64,000 nucleotides of DNA from Phallus indusiatus (lineage: Eukaryota; Basidiomycota; Agaricomycetes; Phallales; Phallaceae): assembly GCA_027605045.1 (NCBI GenBank), contig JAQFWX010000008.1, positions 682,001 through 746,000 of the forward strand. Direction: 5' to 3'. Positions 53,115 through 64,000 of this stretch are shown piece after piece. The translations under genes and the position numbers were made by a program. The notes under the pieces are model-generated. The model did not search any database. It had not been told where the DNA came from and saw only the letters and a list, made by a program, of their open reading frames with translations. Numbering within the stretch: position 1 is the first letter of the stretch; each line of letters begins with the position of its first letter.

Positions 53115-54578
53115 TGACGGTTGTTTATGATTCCACTACGACCCGTTTCGTCGTTGTGTTGTATTGGGGAAGGTCTCAATGTTGCAGGGTATTATTTGAC
53201 TCAGAATGCGTATATTGGCGTGTCAGTGCAGTTCGATGCCGGAAGCATTTCTTTCAGAAGCTATCTATCTTGCAGCCTTATCTCATTTGTACTAGATTAG
53301 AACTTCAAAAGGGGAAATAAAACAAACATTTTCAAATAACCTTAGTAAGACAATTGTGATGTAACATATTTCGAGAGGAAAGACAAGCCTGGAGTCCTTT
53401 GTGAACATGATTGATAATTGCGAGAAGCCAAAGTGTTGACAACGACTATGTAACGCCTCATTTTTCACAGCACTACTGGTAATTTTGAAAGGCTGCAAAA
53501 AGGCTGTGCTTTCCGAGAACCGCCACTGCCGAGGGTGATATCGGTATAATTATCCGGATTCTTTCAGAGACATATCACAACAATTCCGATGATTTCCGAC
53601 TGACTTTTTTTGTTTGACATAATTTGAAAAACGTCTAATTGATTTGCAATGAGAAAAAAAAGCTCATAATGTGTGAATGATTTGCCTTGGCGAAGCCTCA
53701 TTTCAATGAGGGGTGAAAAACTTGTTATCCTTGGAAACTGAGTTATTTGCGTAAAGGAAGAAGCATTTTTTGCGATTCGCGATTCGATATGACCAGAAAA
53801 TATCACGGAAATATGATCTTGTCACCGAAGATAGGGCTATGCAAATGAGCATTCATTGGTCAAAAAAGAAAAAAAAGAGAACCACATAAAAATGCAAATT
53901 ATACCTCCGGTTTATGATTTACCTCCAAATGACTTGAGATCCCTCCCTCTGACAAGATTTTGAATCCGGTTAGAAGGTAAGGAATTACCAAATCCACAGC
54001 AGGTACGTCCTTTACAAGGTACATACCTACCTACTTCTTACAGCATCTTTGAATTGAGTTGTGCATATTTTATCTGAGTACACGTTTATTTCATGGGAAG
54101 AACATTCTTTTTTGTGTCACTCCGTTCCTGAAATCAAGGATTATAGCCAGCTCAAGGGTAAATAATGAACCCATTGGGAGTCTTGTCTGCGAGATTAGCT
54201 TGGCAAATGAAAGTAGCACCGAAGGAATTCGAGATGCGAACCAGATGCCAAATCATATATCTTTTGTGAAGCCTTGTGTTTTGGTGGTCTTCCGCTGTTC
54301 TTCCTTTCTTTTCTTTTTTTTGAAAACGGTTGCCGTTTGTGCTGACGACCATCAATACACCAGACAGGCCTGTCTGGGTTTACGTCAAAGGGCTTATTAT
54401 TATTGCCATTACAGAAGCCATAACAAATTGAAGATCGAAATTATTTCCTTGAACAAGAAGCTGAAATTGACAATATGAGCTACTAGTAGTGAAGCGGGGT
54501 TTCAAATTTGAAATTTCAAACTCAGCCGAGGGTCGCACCGTTTCATAGTGTTCATCGCACTGAAAAAAGCTTGCAACC
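53115..54578. other. Intergenic, about 1.5 kb, no gene recognised
   Basis: Holds the carboxylase 3' end and the SmB promoter. The reading frames found on both strands have AT-rich, non-conserved content and no splice-consistent exons. Homopolymer A and T runs occur around 53600-53900 and 54300. Confidence 0.5.
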
Positions 54579-55429
54579 ATGGTAAATAATTCTTCTTTGA
54601 TTGTCTTTTTTCGGAATCTGATCATGAAATGTTCGTTTTGAAAATTTTCAGCCACCACCCAAAGCCAAGGGAGGGCGGATGATAAGTCTCATTAACTGGA
54701 GACTCAAAGTCACGCTCAATGATGGTCGATATCTGACGGGTCAAATGCTCGCGTTTGACAGACATATGAATCTCGTAATGGCAGATTGCGAAGAATTTAG
54801 AAAAGTGCGACCGAAAAAAAAAGCCGGCGAGGCTGAGGCTGGACCACCTCAAGATATGAAACGAACGTTGGGTCTTGTGATCTTGCGCGGAGAAGTTGTT
54901 GTCAGTTTAAGCGTCGAAGGACCTCCTCCCGTAGTGGATGAAGATAAGAAAAACGCTATCAACGTATGTCGTCTCGAGTTCTAACTTCTAGGTTTCGTTC
55001 TTTTTTAGCCATGTTCGACACTGAAAACTTTGTTTTTTTTACCAGATTCTTCCTGGTCCAGGCCGAGGTCTACCAGCAGGACGCGGTATAGGAATGATGC
55101 CACCAGGTAATGTTCTTTTTTTTTCAAAAAAAAAACTTCACCATGTGGTTATCGATACATTTACCGATGTTTAACCTTTATTTTTGTACCTTCTGCTTTT
55201 CAGCTTTTGCAGGACGACCTATGCCATACGGACCCCCAGGGATGCCTGGCGGGCCTCCCCCAAATTTCCGCCCACCAGGTATGCCCCCAGGCATGCCTTT
55301 CCCTCCTCCTCCTCCACCTGGTTTTGGGTAAGTTTTGTTCTAAAAGGGGGAGAGGACGAACCTATCGAGTGAGATCCGATGTAGTTGACTCCTGTTTTTT
55401 TTTACAGATTCCAGCCCCCGCCACAATGA
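54579..55429 (+). CDS. SMB1: Small nuclear ribonucleoprotein-associated protein B (SmB)
   Basis: Sm-ring subunit of U1, U2, U4 and U5 snRNPs. The first exon is just the ATG (54579-54581), followed by a 70-nt intron. Sm1 motif: ISLINWRLKVTLNDGRYLTG, QMLAFDRHMNLVMADCEEF. A KKKAGEAEAG insert leads to the Sm2 motif LGLVILRGEVVVSLSVEGPP. The C-terminus is Gly/Pro/Met-rich (PGPGRGLPAGRGIG, PMPYGPPGMPGG, GMPFPPPPPPGFG) and ends FQPPPQ, TGA 55427-55429. The proline-rich tail is typical of SmB and is shorter here than in animals. Confidence 0.95.
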
Positions 55430-58400
55430 ACGACGGAAGGTTAAGAAAGCTATCACTCCATCGGCATTGTTTCTCGTTTTGGACGGCGATCTTTCCCTCT
55501 ACCTAGTACGATTTCGTCCCCTGTTTATCTGTTGAACTGCGCCCGCCGATTTTCGTCCCTACAAAAAAATGGAAGAGGCAAAACCGCGATTGTATCGTAT
55601 ATACTATGTCATAAAACATGTCATTTATTCTCGAACCCGATCAAGTAATCAATTAGTGTGTTATGCTGTAAAAACTAAGTGGTGACGTTTTATTTTCTAT
55701 TCTCATTGAATTAATGGCTTTACGCTGGAGCTTCTTTCCTGGGGTCTTGATATATATAATATATATGTGTGGCAGAATCGAGGTAGGGCCCTAGAAAAAA
55801 AAAGGATGTCCGAGCATCTAATTTTACGTTGAACTCAGAATCGATGCCCTAAAAACAAGCCCCGACAGATGGAGTGAATGATGGTAATATGGGCTTTCTC
55901 TATACATTTTTATTTGAAAGCAATTGGATATCCGCCCACATATGTTTTTAAATACATTGTTATCATATTCACCTGTCTTTTTAGGCTAGACAGTTTAGGT
56001 GATTTCAGGTGATTTACATTGCCCACGGGCATCATTTCCTACATCTAATTATCTTGATTAAGAGAATTTGGCACCCCCCAGCCATCCCATCACATGTCAA
56101 TGATATATTATTGTCAAATATATTACATAGTATTGTAGTAAGCAGAGTTCACACCTCAGCATCACTTTGTCGTAACCATATTGATATATTGACACTGCCC
56201 TACGGAATTACTGTGTTCTCTTTATTTGCTAAAAGTGGCAAATTTGGAGATTCCGATGCTACCAGAAGCCTTCGGCAAACGTGGAGGGGAAAGTGTTGTG
56301 TTTTCTAATTAGTTATTACTTAGTACTACTAGCCACGGCTGCGGTATCAGTCTCACTTGCCAACATGCTATGCTTCGAAAAGCCGCATCGAAAAGAACAC
56401 ACTCTTAGTAGAGCTTCCTTTCACACTGGTCATCAATACAATACACCATAACATAGTAGCTGAGAATAATTTTAGACATTGTGCTTACACAACAATACAA
56501 CCCACGAAGAAAGAAAGAACGTTACCACTGGCCTGAGCTTTGCGGTAAAATTCGAACTCGTCGAAGCACCCGCTCACCGGGCGAAAACTCCTAAAAAAGA
56601 ATTCCAGTTGGAGATACTATATCTGAGGCGGCTTCCTTTTTCCTTTCCTTCTCTTCCCTTTCTTTTCCTTTCTTTTTGGAGAACACGAACACAGCACTGC
56701 ATGATAGCAACCGTCTTAATTTGAGCTAATTGTGGCGTGCAAGGCGTAACGTCGATATAGTCATATCTTGTCCAAGTAAAGTGAGGGAACACGCAACACG
56801 TACCATCGGAACACGTCACTTAGTGTGCGGCGAGACAGATTCCCCGACGTGCGGGGGTGTGAAGACCTTGAACCTATCCAGCCATGGCCGGTGCTACGAG
56901 TCTCGACCTCAATATTTACATTATTAAAAAGTCAAATTACGCGAACAATTTTTTTTATGGAACATATTTAATTTTTATTCGAGAAAAACAATAACAACAA
57001 CAACAGAGTTGTTCTAAGAATAGCCTTGAGCTCTAGAACGCGGTAAATGACCCATGTTGCGGCTATTGTGCGCGGGGAGATAATGCCTCCTTTAGATACT
57101 AAGTTGGGAGAGTCAATATCATTATGTATTATACATCTCTGATCTTCGAAACCTTACCTTACCCTGAGGCCTGGTTGTCTATTAAAATTGATTTCAATTA
57201 CTCGACTCCTGGCAATCATGGTTTCATCCCCTAGAATCCTTTAGCCTGAGGGTTGCGAAAAGATAATCACCAAAACTCACACTCACACACCCTATTTTAG
57301 TCAGAACACACACCCGTAAATTATCTTGGGAAATTTCGTTACGGGGGTAGAGTCATGAACCGAAACGGCACTTTCGTTTCCTTGTTCAAAAGAAATTTAT
57401 AATATCATATTCAAAGAGTGAGAAAGAGTTCTGACAATTCATGAGACATATGTATGAATGAGACTAGAAGGCTGGTCGTTCTATTAATGAACCGAATCTG
57501 CCATAATAAAAATGATGCAAACATTCGATATACATAGAGTGGTCACTTTTTTTCTTTCTATAAGACGTGTAATGGAGGTGTGTGTACAAGAGGGAACTAG
57601 TACATGGCGAACGTCCATATGCAAGATAACTAAAAAACAAACAAGGAAAAAACAACACAACAACATCGTGTAATGGCAAGTGAAGGAATAGAACAGTAAG
57701 TCGAATAAGCGAGCGAAGGGGAGAGAAAAAAATATTGCGGCAAGACAAAAATAGAGAATGTGTGCTTCGATGATGATGAGTCGGCAATGCAAATAGATAT
57801 TCAGGGAGGAAGAAGGAAAAGGGAAAAGGAAAGTAGAATTTAGAGATGATGTGAACGGTAGAGGATAGATAAGGTTATGTCGCTGTGTTTCTCTTTCCTT
57901 GGGTGATGTGTTTTACTGGTACGAACTCGACAGTGCCGATAATCGTCGCTACCTCGAATTGTAAGGGTTCGCTCGCTGGTTTTGCTTCGGAGGAAGGAGA
58001 TATGTGTGTAGAGAGTGTGTGTGAGAAATATGCTGGGTTAAATGAAACAGAGATTTTGATGCAGATCAAAAGAAATTGGATGATTGTATGGGTGGGATTG
58101 CTTCGGAACAAAAAGGGGAAAGATGCGACGGCAAAAAAAAGGGACGAGACAAATGAAAACAGATGAAAAAAAGAGGAAGAAAAACAAAGGGGGTGAAGGG
58201 GAATTTTTATGGCGACCTTTGTGTAGGTACTTCTATAGGCGATGGCGATGACAAGGAAGGGAAACAAAAAAAGGGAAAGAACCAGTCGTTTGAGTTGTTG
58301 GACAATACACACACACGAATGATGTGTATTGCGCTGCGGTACACGCAGTTTCAGGAAAGGAAAGGGGTAACAGAGCGGACCCGATAGGGCGTTATAATCG

Positions 58401-58435
58401 CGGGAGGATTACCAACTTCAGCCTGGAGGATCACT
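55430..58435. other. 3-kb stretch without recognisable genes, strand-biased composition
   Basis: No convincing exon on either strand. An alternating TA tract lies at about 55750-55770 and CA runs at about 57280-57290 and 58308-58316. From about 57600 to 58400 the plus strand is strongly purine-rich (AAAGGGAAAG-like), so the minus strand is pyrimidine-rich; its minus-strand frames are Ser/Phe/Leu-rich and look like artefacts of that bias. The right part is likely the 3' region of the gene at 58436. I recognised no tRNA or snRNA. Confidence 0.45.
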
Positions 58436-59272
58436 TTATGACGGGATGAGACTTTTAGGTATTGATACTGCCGAAATATCTTTTCTTGGTAAAGTACGCA
58501 GGGTTTGATCAGAATATACAAGGCGTTCTTCGGGAGATGGCGGGACGCTCGTGTTGCGACCTGCATCGACATTGGGAAGTGGGACAGGAACTGGATACGC
58601 CATCCAAGATGAAATTTTATTCACGAACCGACGTAGTAGGGGTTTGGCAGCATGAGAAGACGTAGTCGAGGAGGCATCGGGTATTACAGAAGGTGTATTT
58701 ACAGATTCAGATGCGGGTGTGAGAAAAGAAGCGTCGTCCTGACTTGGAATTAGCGAAGGTGCCGTGCGTGGTTCGCGATGTTGTTGCTGTTGCTGTTGTG
58801 AGTACGGGAAGTCGTGGAGTATATATCCTGATGTGTGACGAGTAACATAAGGTGGGGCGAGATTTTGGGCGGTTAAGGGTAAAAATGGTGGGCGAATGAG
58901 TTTATCGAGATCAACTGGGATAGAGGAAGAGGGGGAGGGAATCAGATCGTCGTCTTCATCCTCTTCAAGCCCAGGGTGAACTGAAGCGGCCCAACGCAGA
59001 ATTCCTTCATGGTCTTTGCCGAGATACTGAGAAGGAACGACATGGTATGCGCCAGCGTGCAAGTCTTGAAGTTCTTCATCTCGGAAACGTGCCACGCACT
59101 GAGTCGGATCGCTCGGATGAGCTCGACGATGGATGAGAGGCAATCTCTGAGAAGATTGAGTAACAGAAGCAGGTCGAGGGGATGTTGCCGCGGTAGGGAG
59201 GTCGAAACTAGCGTGACGATGGTACGAGGTCCGTGCGGGCAAAGAATGGGCAAGAGATTGGTCTAGGGCCAT
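58436..59272 (-). CDS. Hypothetical low-complexity protein
   Basis: Unrecognised, 278 codons in one exon. ATG 59272: MALDQSLAHSLPARTSYHRH; TAA 58436-58438. The composition is Ser/Pro/Ala-rich with an acidic patch LEEDEDDD and a short polyglutamine tract at about the middle. More ordered-looking parts are VARFRDEELQDLHAGAYHVV, GILRWAASVHPGLEE and KPLLRRFVNKISSWMAYPVP. There is no signal peptide or membrane helix. The long open frame with balanced codon use, compared with the ragged DNA around it, supports a real gene. The upstream 500 bp is pyrimidine-rich on the sense strand, as in fungal leaders. Possibly a regulatory, mostly disordered protein; no function is assigned. Confidence 0.65.
   Translation of the reverse strand: MALDQSLAHSLPARTSYHRHASFDLPTAATSPRPASVTQSSQRLPLIHRRAHPSDPTQCVARFRDEELQDLHAGAYHVVPSQYLGKDHEGILRWAASVHPGLEEDEDDDLIPSPSSSIPVDLDKLIRPPFLPLTAQNLAPPYVTRHTSGYILHDFPYSQQQQQQHREPRTAPSLIPSQDDASFLTPASESVNTPSVIPDASSTTSSHAAKPLLRRFVNKISSWMAYPVPVPLPNVDAGRNTSVPPSPEERLVYSDQTLRTLPRKDISAVSIPKSLIPS
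58780..58800 (-). repeat. CAA/CAG trinucleotide run (polyglutamine)
   Basis: Sense-strand CAACAGCAACAGCAACAAC encodes a run of glutamines in the hypothetical protein. It is short and mixed CAA/CAG. Confidence 0.8.
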
Positions 59273-60182
59273 ACATTGCTTGGAACAGTATACATCGTTG
59301 CCCTCATTCTGCAGTTAATGAAGAGTAAAAAAGACGGGAAATCGTCAAGTCAGCTGGAGGGGGATACGAAACGTGCACGACTAACAGTGTGGCGACCACA
59401 TCGTAAACACCAGTCTGTGTCCATTTTGCAAGGAGCTCGAGGGGCAGCGAATAATATAGGGAAAAAGAAATGAAAATGTCGAAAGACAGAGAGTGTGGTC
59501 GAGGAGAAGATGGAAGAGGAGGAGAATAAGGACAAAGAGGTAAGTGAGGGGAGGGTATTGAAAAGGCAAGCAAACCTCAAGGAAAGTGACCTAATAAGGA
59601 CTGGAGAGAAGCCAAGAGGTTGAAAATAGCGATTAACCAGTAAAAGCCCCCAAGGAGCGTTAAGATTGATCGAGGCTAATAATTTGCGGGGGAAGAGGAT
59701 CAAACGACCAGAACAAATGAGAACTGGGCAGTGATCAGGGTCCCTTCCCACCTTAGAAGCCAGGGACTTTGGGACTGAATTCATCAAGCAGCACAAATCC
59801 AAAACGAGACCAGATCTCACCAGAAGATTGTAATGTTTAACCGTGTAGTCTCATGTGGGTCCTCCTGCCCTGCCGGAGAAGGCCTGCTCATAGTGAATGT
59901 GTGTGTACCGCCGTGGTTGTCCGTCAACATCGACCAGTGCGTTTCCATTTTTCTGTCGCTTCCTTATGAGCAATTTAAAAGAGAGAAGGAAAAAGACCTG
60001 TCTTCACCAATTCACATGAGATTGTCAGATGCGCCATTCAGAGATAAATACCGGTGTCTTTAATTACTCCTGACGATGAATATATCTAGATTAGGCCGTT
60101 GCCGATAATAGAGCCACCAACAAATATCCTAAACTCACTCATGCTCTACGCGAGTATCACGGTTCTTAGTTCTGTTAGTCTG
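59273..60182. other. Intergenic, about 0.9 kb
   Basis: Upstream of the hypothetical gene and downstream of the SET gene, both minus strand. It is pyrimidine-rich on the minus strand at 59480-59560, likely promoter or leader. Open frames here start with GTG or TTG and look like noise. Confidence 0.45.
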
Positions 60183-62512
60183 TTATATGTCTATATGTCC
60201 TCGTAAACCCTTCCGCCCAACCGCCAAGAAGTCAATGGACACACGCTTATCCGCCATCAGAATAAACTCACCGGTGAATTCCATCCAAGCAGATTGACAG
60301 CTCCTTAGAATCCGCCGGATTTCTAATGCGTATTTCATACCCAGGCGTACTAGTCTGCTTCCTGTCTCCGGTAACTCCTAGAAAGGCAAGATTCAGTTTC
60401 CATTGTCATCTTATTTTATAAGAAAATGATATAAATATAAAAATAGAGTATAAACCCCGTCCCATCCGCCCCATCAAAAAGTAACGTTTGAACAATATAT
60501 CACGGATAGTTAAAATATTGTGTAGAAAAAAAAAACTTGGCTATAGCATGTACTCACGTCAAGCATCTCCCCGATCTGTTGTTCGGAGAGTTCGGGTAAG
60601 TGGACCGACTGGAGCTTCTGCCCGCAAATATCTACGACCAGGTCGGCGATCCTTTGAACAATAGACGTTTCGTTGATGTCAACGTCTTTTGCGATTGCTT
60701 CAAGTGCCCGGTGTTCAGTTATGCGATCTCCTTTGTTTATTTGCAATGAGGGACCAGGGTCAACAGCAGACCATGAGTCTTCGCCTCCTCCTTGAGCAGC
60801 CATTAATTCTGCTTCGAAGTATTCTTGCCGCTCGGCTATGATCTCCATAGACTCTATCACGTCCCCTGCTTCGGCGTCGACTTTGCCCTTGACATCTGCC
60901 AAGGCGATTAAAAATAATGCCACCCACAGTTGCAGAGACACTTGTCCGTCTGCGTTCAGGTTCAGACACCCTGATGCGGGGTTTAATAAGCCACTATCCC
61001 CCGGCCCTGCATCCTCGATCCCAATCCCGCTCCCGTGCTCGTCGGTACCCTGTGACTTTCGCTGTGCATAGGATAAAGGGTTGTAAACCATTTGACTGTC
61101 ACTCCAGTGGTTTATCAATCGGCTAGAGAGGAATTTCCAATGACTTGATAATAGAGCCGTTTCTCTGTGTCTCTTGGCAGCATCTTTTCCGCTTATTTGA
61201 AGAAGAAGCTCATCCATCGTCCATGTGATGAGGTCGTTCTCGTTACCGTCTAGCATGAAACCGTAGTGGCACAGCAGGTGAGCATTGGCCAAACCGTCTT
61301 CGTATGTGTTAAAGACCTCTTCGTTCCCACCAATTGGCAAATCCGTTACCATCTCGCAGGTATCATCAATGGCACTACGACTTTCAGTGGGTCCAGTAGA
61401 TTCCCAGTCAGCGAGATCTTCGCTATCGTGCCCGCACTCTTGAAGGGAACCGCATGTAGGGCATACATGATAATCTGCCTGGATTTCCAATGGAACAGCG
61501 GACAAAAACGTCCGACGTATCAGTCAATTTCGGAGCCATGATAGTTTTCATATCTAAAGCAGATCTCTTACCTCCAAGTGAACATGGTTATTTTCGGTAT
61601 GATTAAATCTGTCATAAAAAAAATTCGCTCCATTTAGGTTTGATGGCAGCATTCATTAATAATCAGGTGACACATACAAATCAGCAACGGGTACAAGTGA
61701 TAAACCGAGGTGGGCGTCGACAAGGAATGCACGAGATGAGACGATTGAATATGCTCTATGAAATTCGGGTAAATATGCCGTAACTCCGAATTCTGACTGC
61801 AAGACAGGTTTGGCGACTGTTTCAAAATACGTATCAATGCGCTCCTACACTCATATCCAGGATAAGAAAGGAAAACACATCACAGATTGGTAAATAATTG
61901 GCGTGATCATGGAAACAAGATCGCTCACTAAAAGCTTTAGGGTCCCCTTTGGGTGTGAGAGTATCTTTTCCGCTTCTGTCCCCTGCAACCATTGGCGTGC
62001 CTCAAGACCTTCTTGATTACCGTGCAGGTGCCAAAACACACCAATATCCACCGTGTCTTTAGGCAGGAATAGGAAATAGGTATGCCATGGCGAACACGGT
62101 CCTAGTTGTCTTAAAAGAATGATGAGCATCTACTAGGATTTAATATAAACGACGATCAAACTATACACTTCTGTGATTAGGGCCAACGCGAGCTCAAGCG
62201 CGGGTTCAGCGCGCGATAACCATGGCGCAAGTTCGCGTGCCTTGGAGCAATTGGACGTAGAGAAAACCATGGCTTTGGGTATACGAACGACTAAAAGAGA
62301 ACAGCAACGTATATGGTTTCCACCTGATGTGACAAATGGAGGAATAAAGGGAAAAGAATACCAGATTCTCCAATCGCGATATTGACGTTTGGTTTTGTGT
62401 GGATGCTGACGCCGTTGTCAGAAGATACAGTAATCTCGAGCCGTTCATCAATCTCGATGTGGTGGCTGGCGCACCAACGTTTAAAAGCAGGTATATCACG
62501 GTACGCGTCCAT
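60183..62512 (-). CDS. SET-domain protein lysine methyltransferase (SETD/RKM, Rubisco-LSMT-like)
   Basis: Likely protein-lysine N-methyltransferase of the SETD3/SETD6/Rkm class; substrate unknown. ATG 62512: MDAYRDIPAFKRWCASHHIE. Exon joins give GESVVRIPKAMVFSTSNCSK at the start of the SET fold, GPCSPWHTYFLFLPKDTVDI, EARQWLQGTEAEKI, and the cofactor/catalytic motif VPVADLFNHTENNHVHLE followed by ADYHVCPTCGSL. Post-SET part: EVFNTYEDGLANAHLLCHYG, the substrate-binding-domain hallmark of this class. A GTGAGT donor after GEMLD leads over an intron of roughly 190 nt to ELPETGSRLVRLGMKYALEI, then RRILRSCQSAWMEFTG and a TAA at 60183-60185. Without that splice the ORF would stop at 60510. The last 30 residues are uncertain because a second GTGAGT follows FTG. 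Confidence 0.85.
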
Positions 62513-63057
62513 CAAGAATTCGAGGGCGCTGAGATTAGAGCCAAACCTGCTAGAGGATATGGCTGCAACTGTTTGATTTGTATTGCATGTCACAGCGGGC
62601 CAATCCCGTGATAATGACTAAGCCGATAGTTGTTGAGTCTGCAGCTTGGTAGTGACATCAAGCCATTCGCATGCCATGATGATAACGCCACTGGCATTGG
62701 CACTGGTGACTGGCAATACACAACTAGGTTGGGTTAGTATCAGGAACTTGATTGAACTAAACACTTCTTCGATGTTCTACATTTTCGATATTGAATTGTA
62801 AAAACCTCGTTATCGTAGCACTCGGTAACATGCGTGTACGTAGTTATGAATAACATTTCATATTCTACGATACAACAGCTTAAAACGTTTGAGATCCCAA
62901 ACATTTATCGAACTCAAGGAAAATTCAAATTGCGGATCATACTTGATTGCGAACATTTTACTATTATCCACGGATCCCGTATCCGTGTACTGCTAACATA
63001 GCCGAAACCATGGTGAGGTAGCGATGAAACGTACTGCGCTGATAAAAGAACTTTGTC
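62513..63057 (-). other. Intergenic, 545 bp
   Basis: Between the SET gene start and the SHR3 stop, same strand. Upstream of 62512 the frame stays open to a GTG at 62593, but there is no in-frame ATG. Otherwise nothing recognised. Confidence 0.5.
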
Positions 63058-63854
63058 TCATTGTGTCTTTTTAATTGAGGCTTCTTGGGACTCTTGGGTC
63101 TTAGCCTGGGCTTCCAATCTCGCTTGAACCCGTCTGGCATATTCCTGTCCCCCCTTATCGAGAGAAAAGAAAAAGAATTATAAACAAGTTTTACCCATGA
63201 GCGTTGTCTTCTTACCTGAAGAAGCAGGACTCCAACCAAGCACAGGATGATAAGCGTGTTCCCTGCCGATAAAACCTTCAAAGCCTCAGCCTGATCTTTT
63301 TCTGTGTCTTCTGGGACAGGAACGACAATGGTCCGTAAACCAGTTATCGTGACAGAACTGTAGATAATGATGCCGAAGACATAAAGCACTGTGGTACAAT
63401 TGTGAGCTAAATTTAGCAAAACAAAAAAAAACAAAACAATTGGCTTTTTCTCTCTCTCACCCAAACTAGACCCGTCAAAAAAGATCGCGCTCTCATCCCA
63501 TGAATGCAACTTGGCTACTAAACCAAGAACACCCAATCCGATCATACTGTGAAGCAAAGCCTGTGTGGGCAACATTATATCTTAGTAGACCTTATACCAT
63601 TACATTCACGCGTACTTTCACCGCCAGCGGGGCATTATAGAATGTAGTGTAGAATTGGAAACCATCGGCCGTTATTTCCGGCGTGAGAGGTTGAAAGAGA
63701 ATCTTATGATCAACTGTGAAGCATATGAACAGGATCCCTACAAATGAATTGATACAATTCAAAGTCAAATGAAAGTATCACAGTTTACCAACAAAATTTG
63801 CACACCTAATACGAAGGAAACAGAAGAAAGTACGGCAGCTTGTCTAAACCCCAT
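63058..63854 (-). CDS. SHR3: Shr3-like ER chaperone for amino acid permeases
   Basis: ER membrane protein that helps fold and export amino acid permeases. ATG 63854: MGFRQAAVLSSVSFVLG, first helix, then ILFICFTVDHKILFQPLTPE and FQFYTTFYNAPLAVKALLHS, the family signature. Helices two to four: MIGLGVLGLVAKLHSWDESA, LYVFGIIIYSSVTITGLRTI, LKVLSAGNTLIILCLVGVLL. The short cytosolic tail is charged (EYARRVQARLEAQAKTQESQ, EASIKKTQ) with TGA 63058-63060; a lysine near the end fits an ER-resident protein. Four introns. Upstream of the ATG the frame stays open (CVTWQSVTLLLASRVASY) but contains no earlier in-frame ATG that I can see. Confidence 0.88.
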
Positions 63855-64000
63855 GTATGAGGCGACACGTGAAGCTAAAAGCAGCGTTACAGACTGCCAC
63901 GTCACGCATTTCTGAGCTAGATGAAAATTTCGATTTTTTAAACCACTTTTAATTAATATTGCAATAGTAGTAAGATCCTAATCTACAAAAATATATGGGT

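Noticed and set aside
57464..58312. Minus-strand Ser/Phe/Leu-rich ORFs of 100-145 codons
   Set aside because: They begin with non-ATG codons or follow from the pyrimidine-rich strand; no conserved motif.
59350..59820. Minus-strand 156-codon ORF upstream of the hypothetical gene
   Set aside because: Its first codon is GTG and the composition follows the pyrimidine-rich leader; more likely 5' untranslated sequence.

Overview
This is a eukaryotic, fungal window, most likely from a basidiomycete and probably an Agaricomycete. Genes are closely packed on both strands and cut by many short introns of about 40-70 nt. Several protein families are typical of that group: a DOPA 4,5-dioxygenase-like enzyme, a Shr3 homologue, and a large lineage-expanded protein of unknown function. 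There is no bacterial signature: no operons, ribosome-binding sites or CRISPR. I found no transposon. Gene models below were read by eye; starts and stops refer to ATG and stop codons, and exons were joined only where reading frame and family similarity agreed.

Left block (1-16848, all minus strand): the 3'-truncated AP-1 gamma-adaptin gene, DNA ligase IV, cystathionine beta-synthase without its usual C-terminal regulatory pair, the DOPA-dioxygenase-like gene, CCZ1 (Rab7 exchange factor subunit) and a DUSP-USP deubiquitinase. Next is the most unusual stretch (16849-21019): an unidentified coding-like fragment on the minus strand, then an intact plus-strand gene of an expanded mushroom family with a helical N-terminus and a kinase-N-lobe-like segment.

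Middle block (21224-33574): the ubiquitin-S27a fusion diverges from a plus-strand run of RFC3, a RED/IK-like splicing factor, a PQ-loop membrane protein and clathrin heavy chain. Converging on clathrin is a Rho3-like GTPase gene broken into very small exons, one of 13 nt (33769-34998), followed by a mitochondrially targeted iron-sulfur L-serine dehydratase.

Right block (38643-63854): an auxin-efflux-carrier-family transporter, BUD6 head-to-head with TMA16 over only 86 bp, the Golgi GDP-mannose transporter, pyruvate carboxylase and SmB. About 3 kb without recognisable genes follows, then an unrecognised low-complexity protein, a SET-domain lysine methyltransferase and SHR3.

Most genes are core housekeeping genes. 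Several concern membrane traffic and polarity (AP-1, clathrin, CCZ1, Any1-like, Rho3, Bud6, Vrg4, Shr3), but I see no sign that they form one functional cluster. Three introns, in three different genes, use a GCAAGT donor in place of GT.
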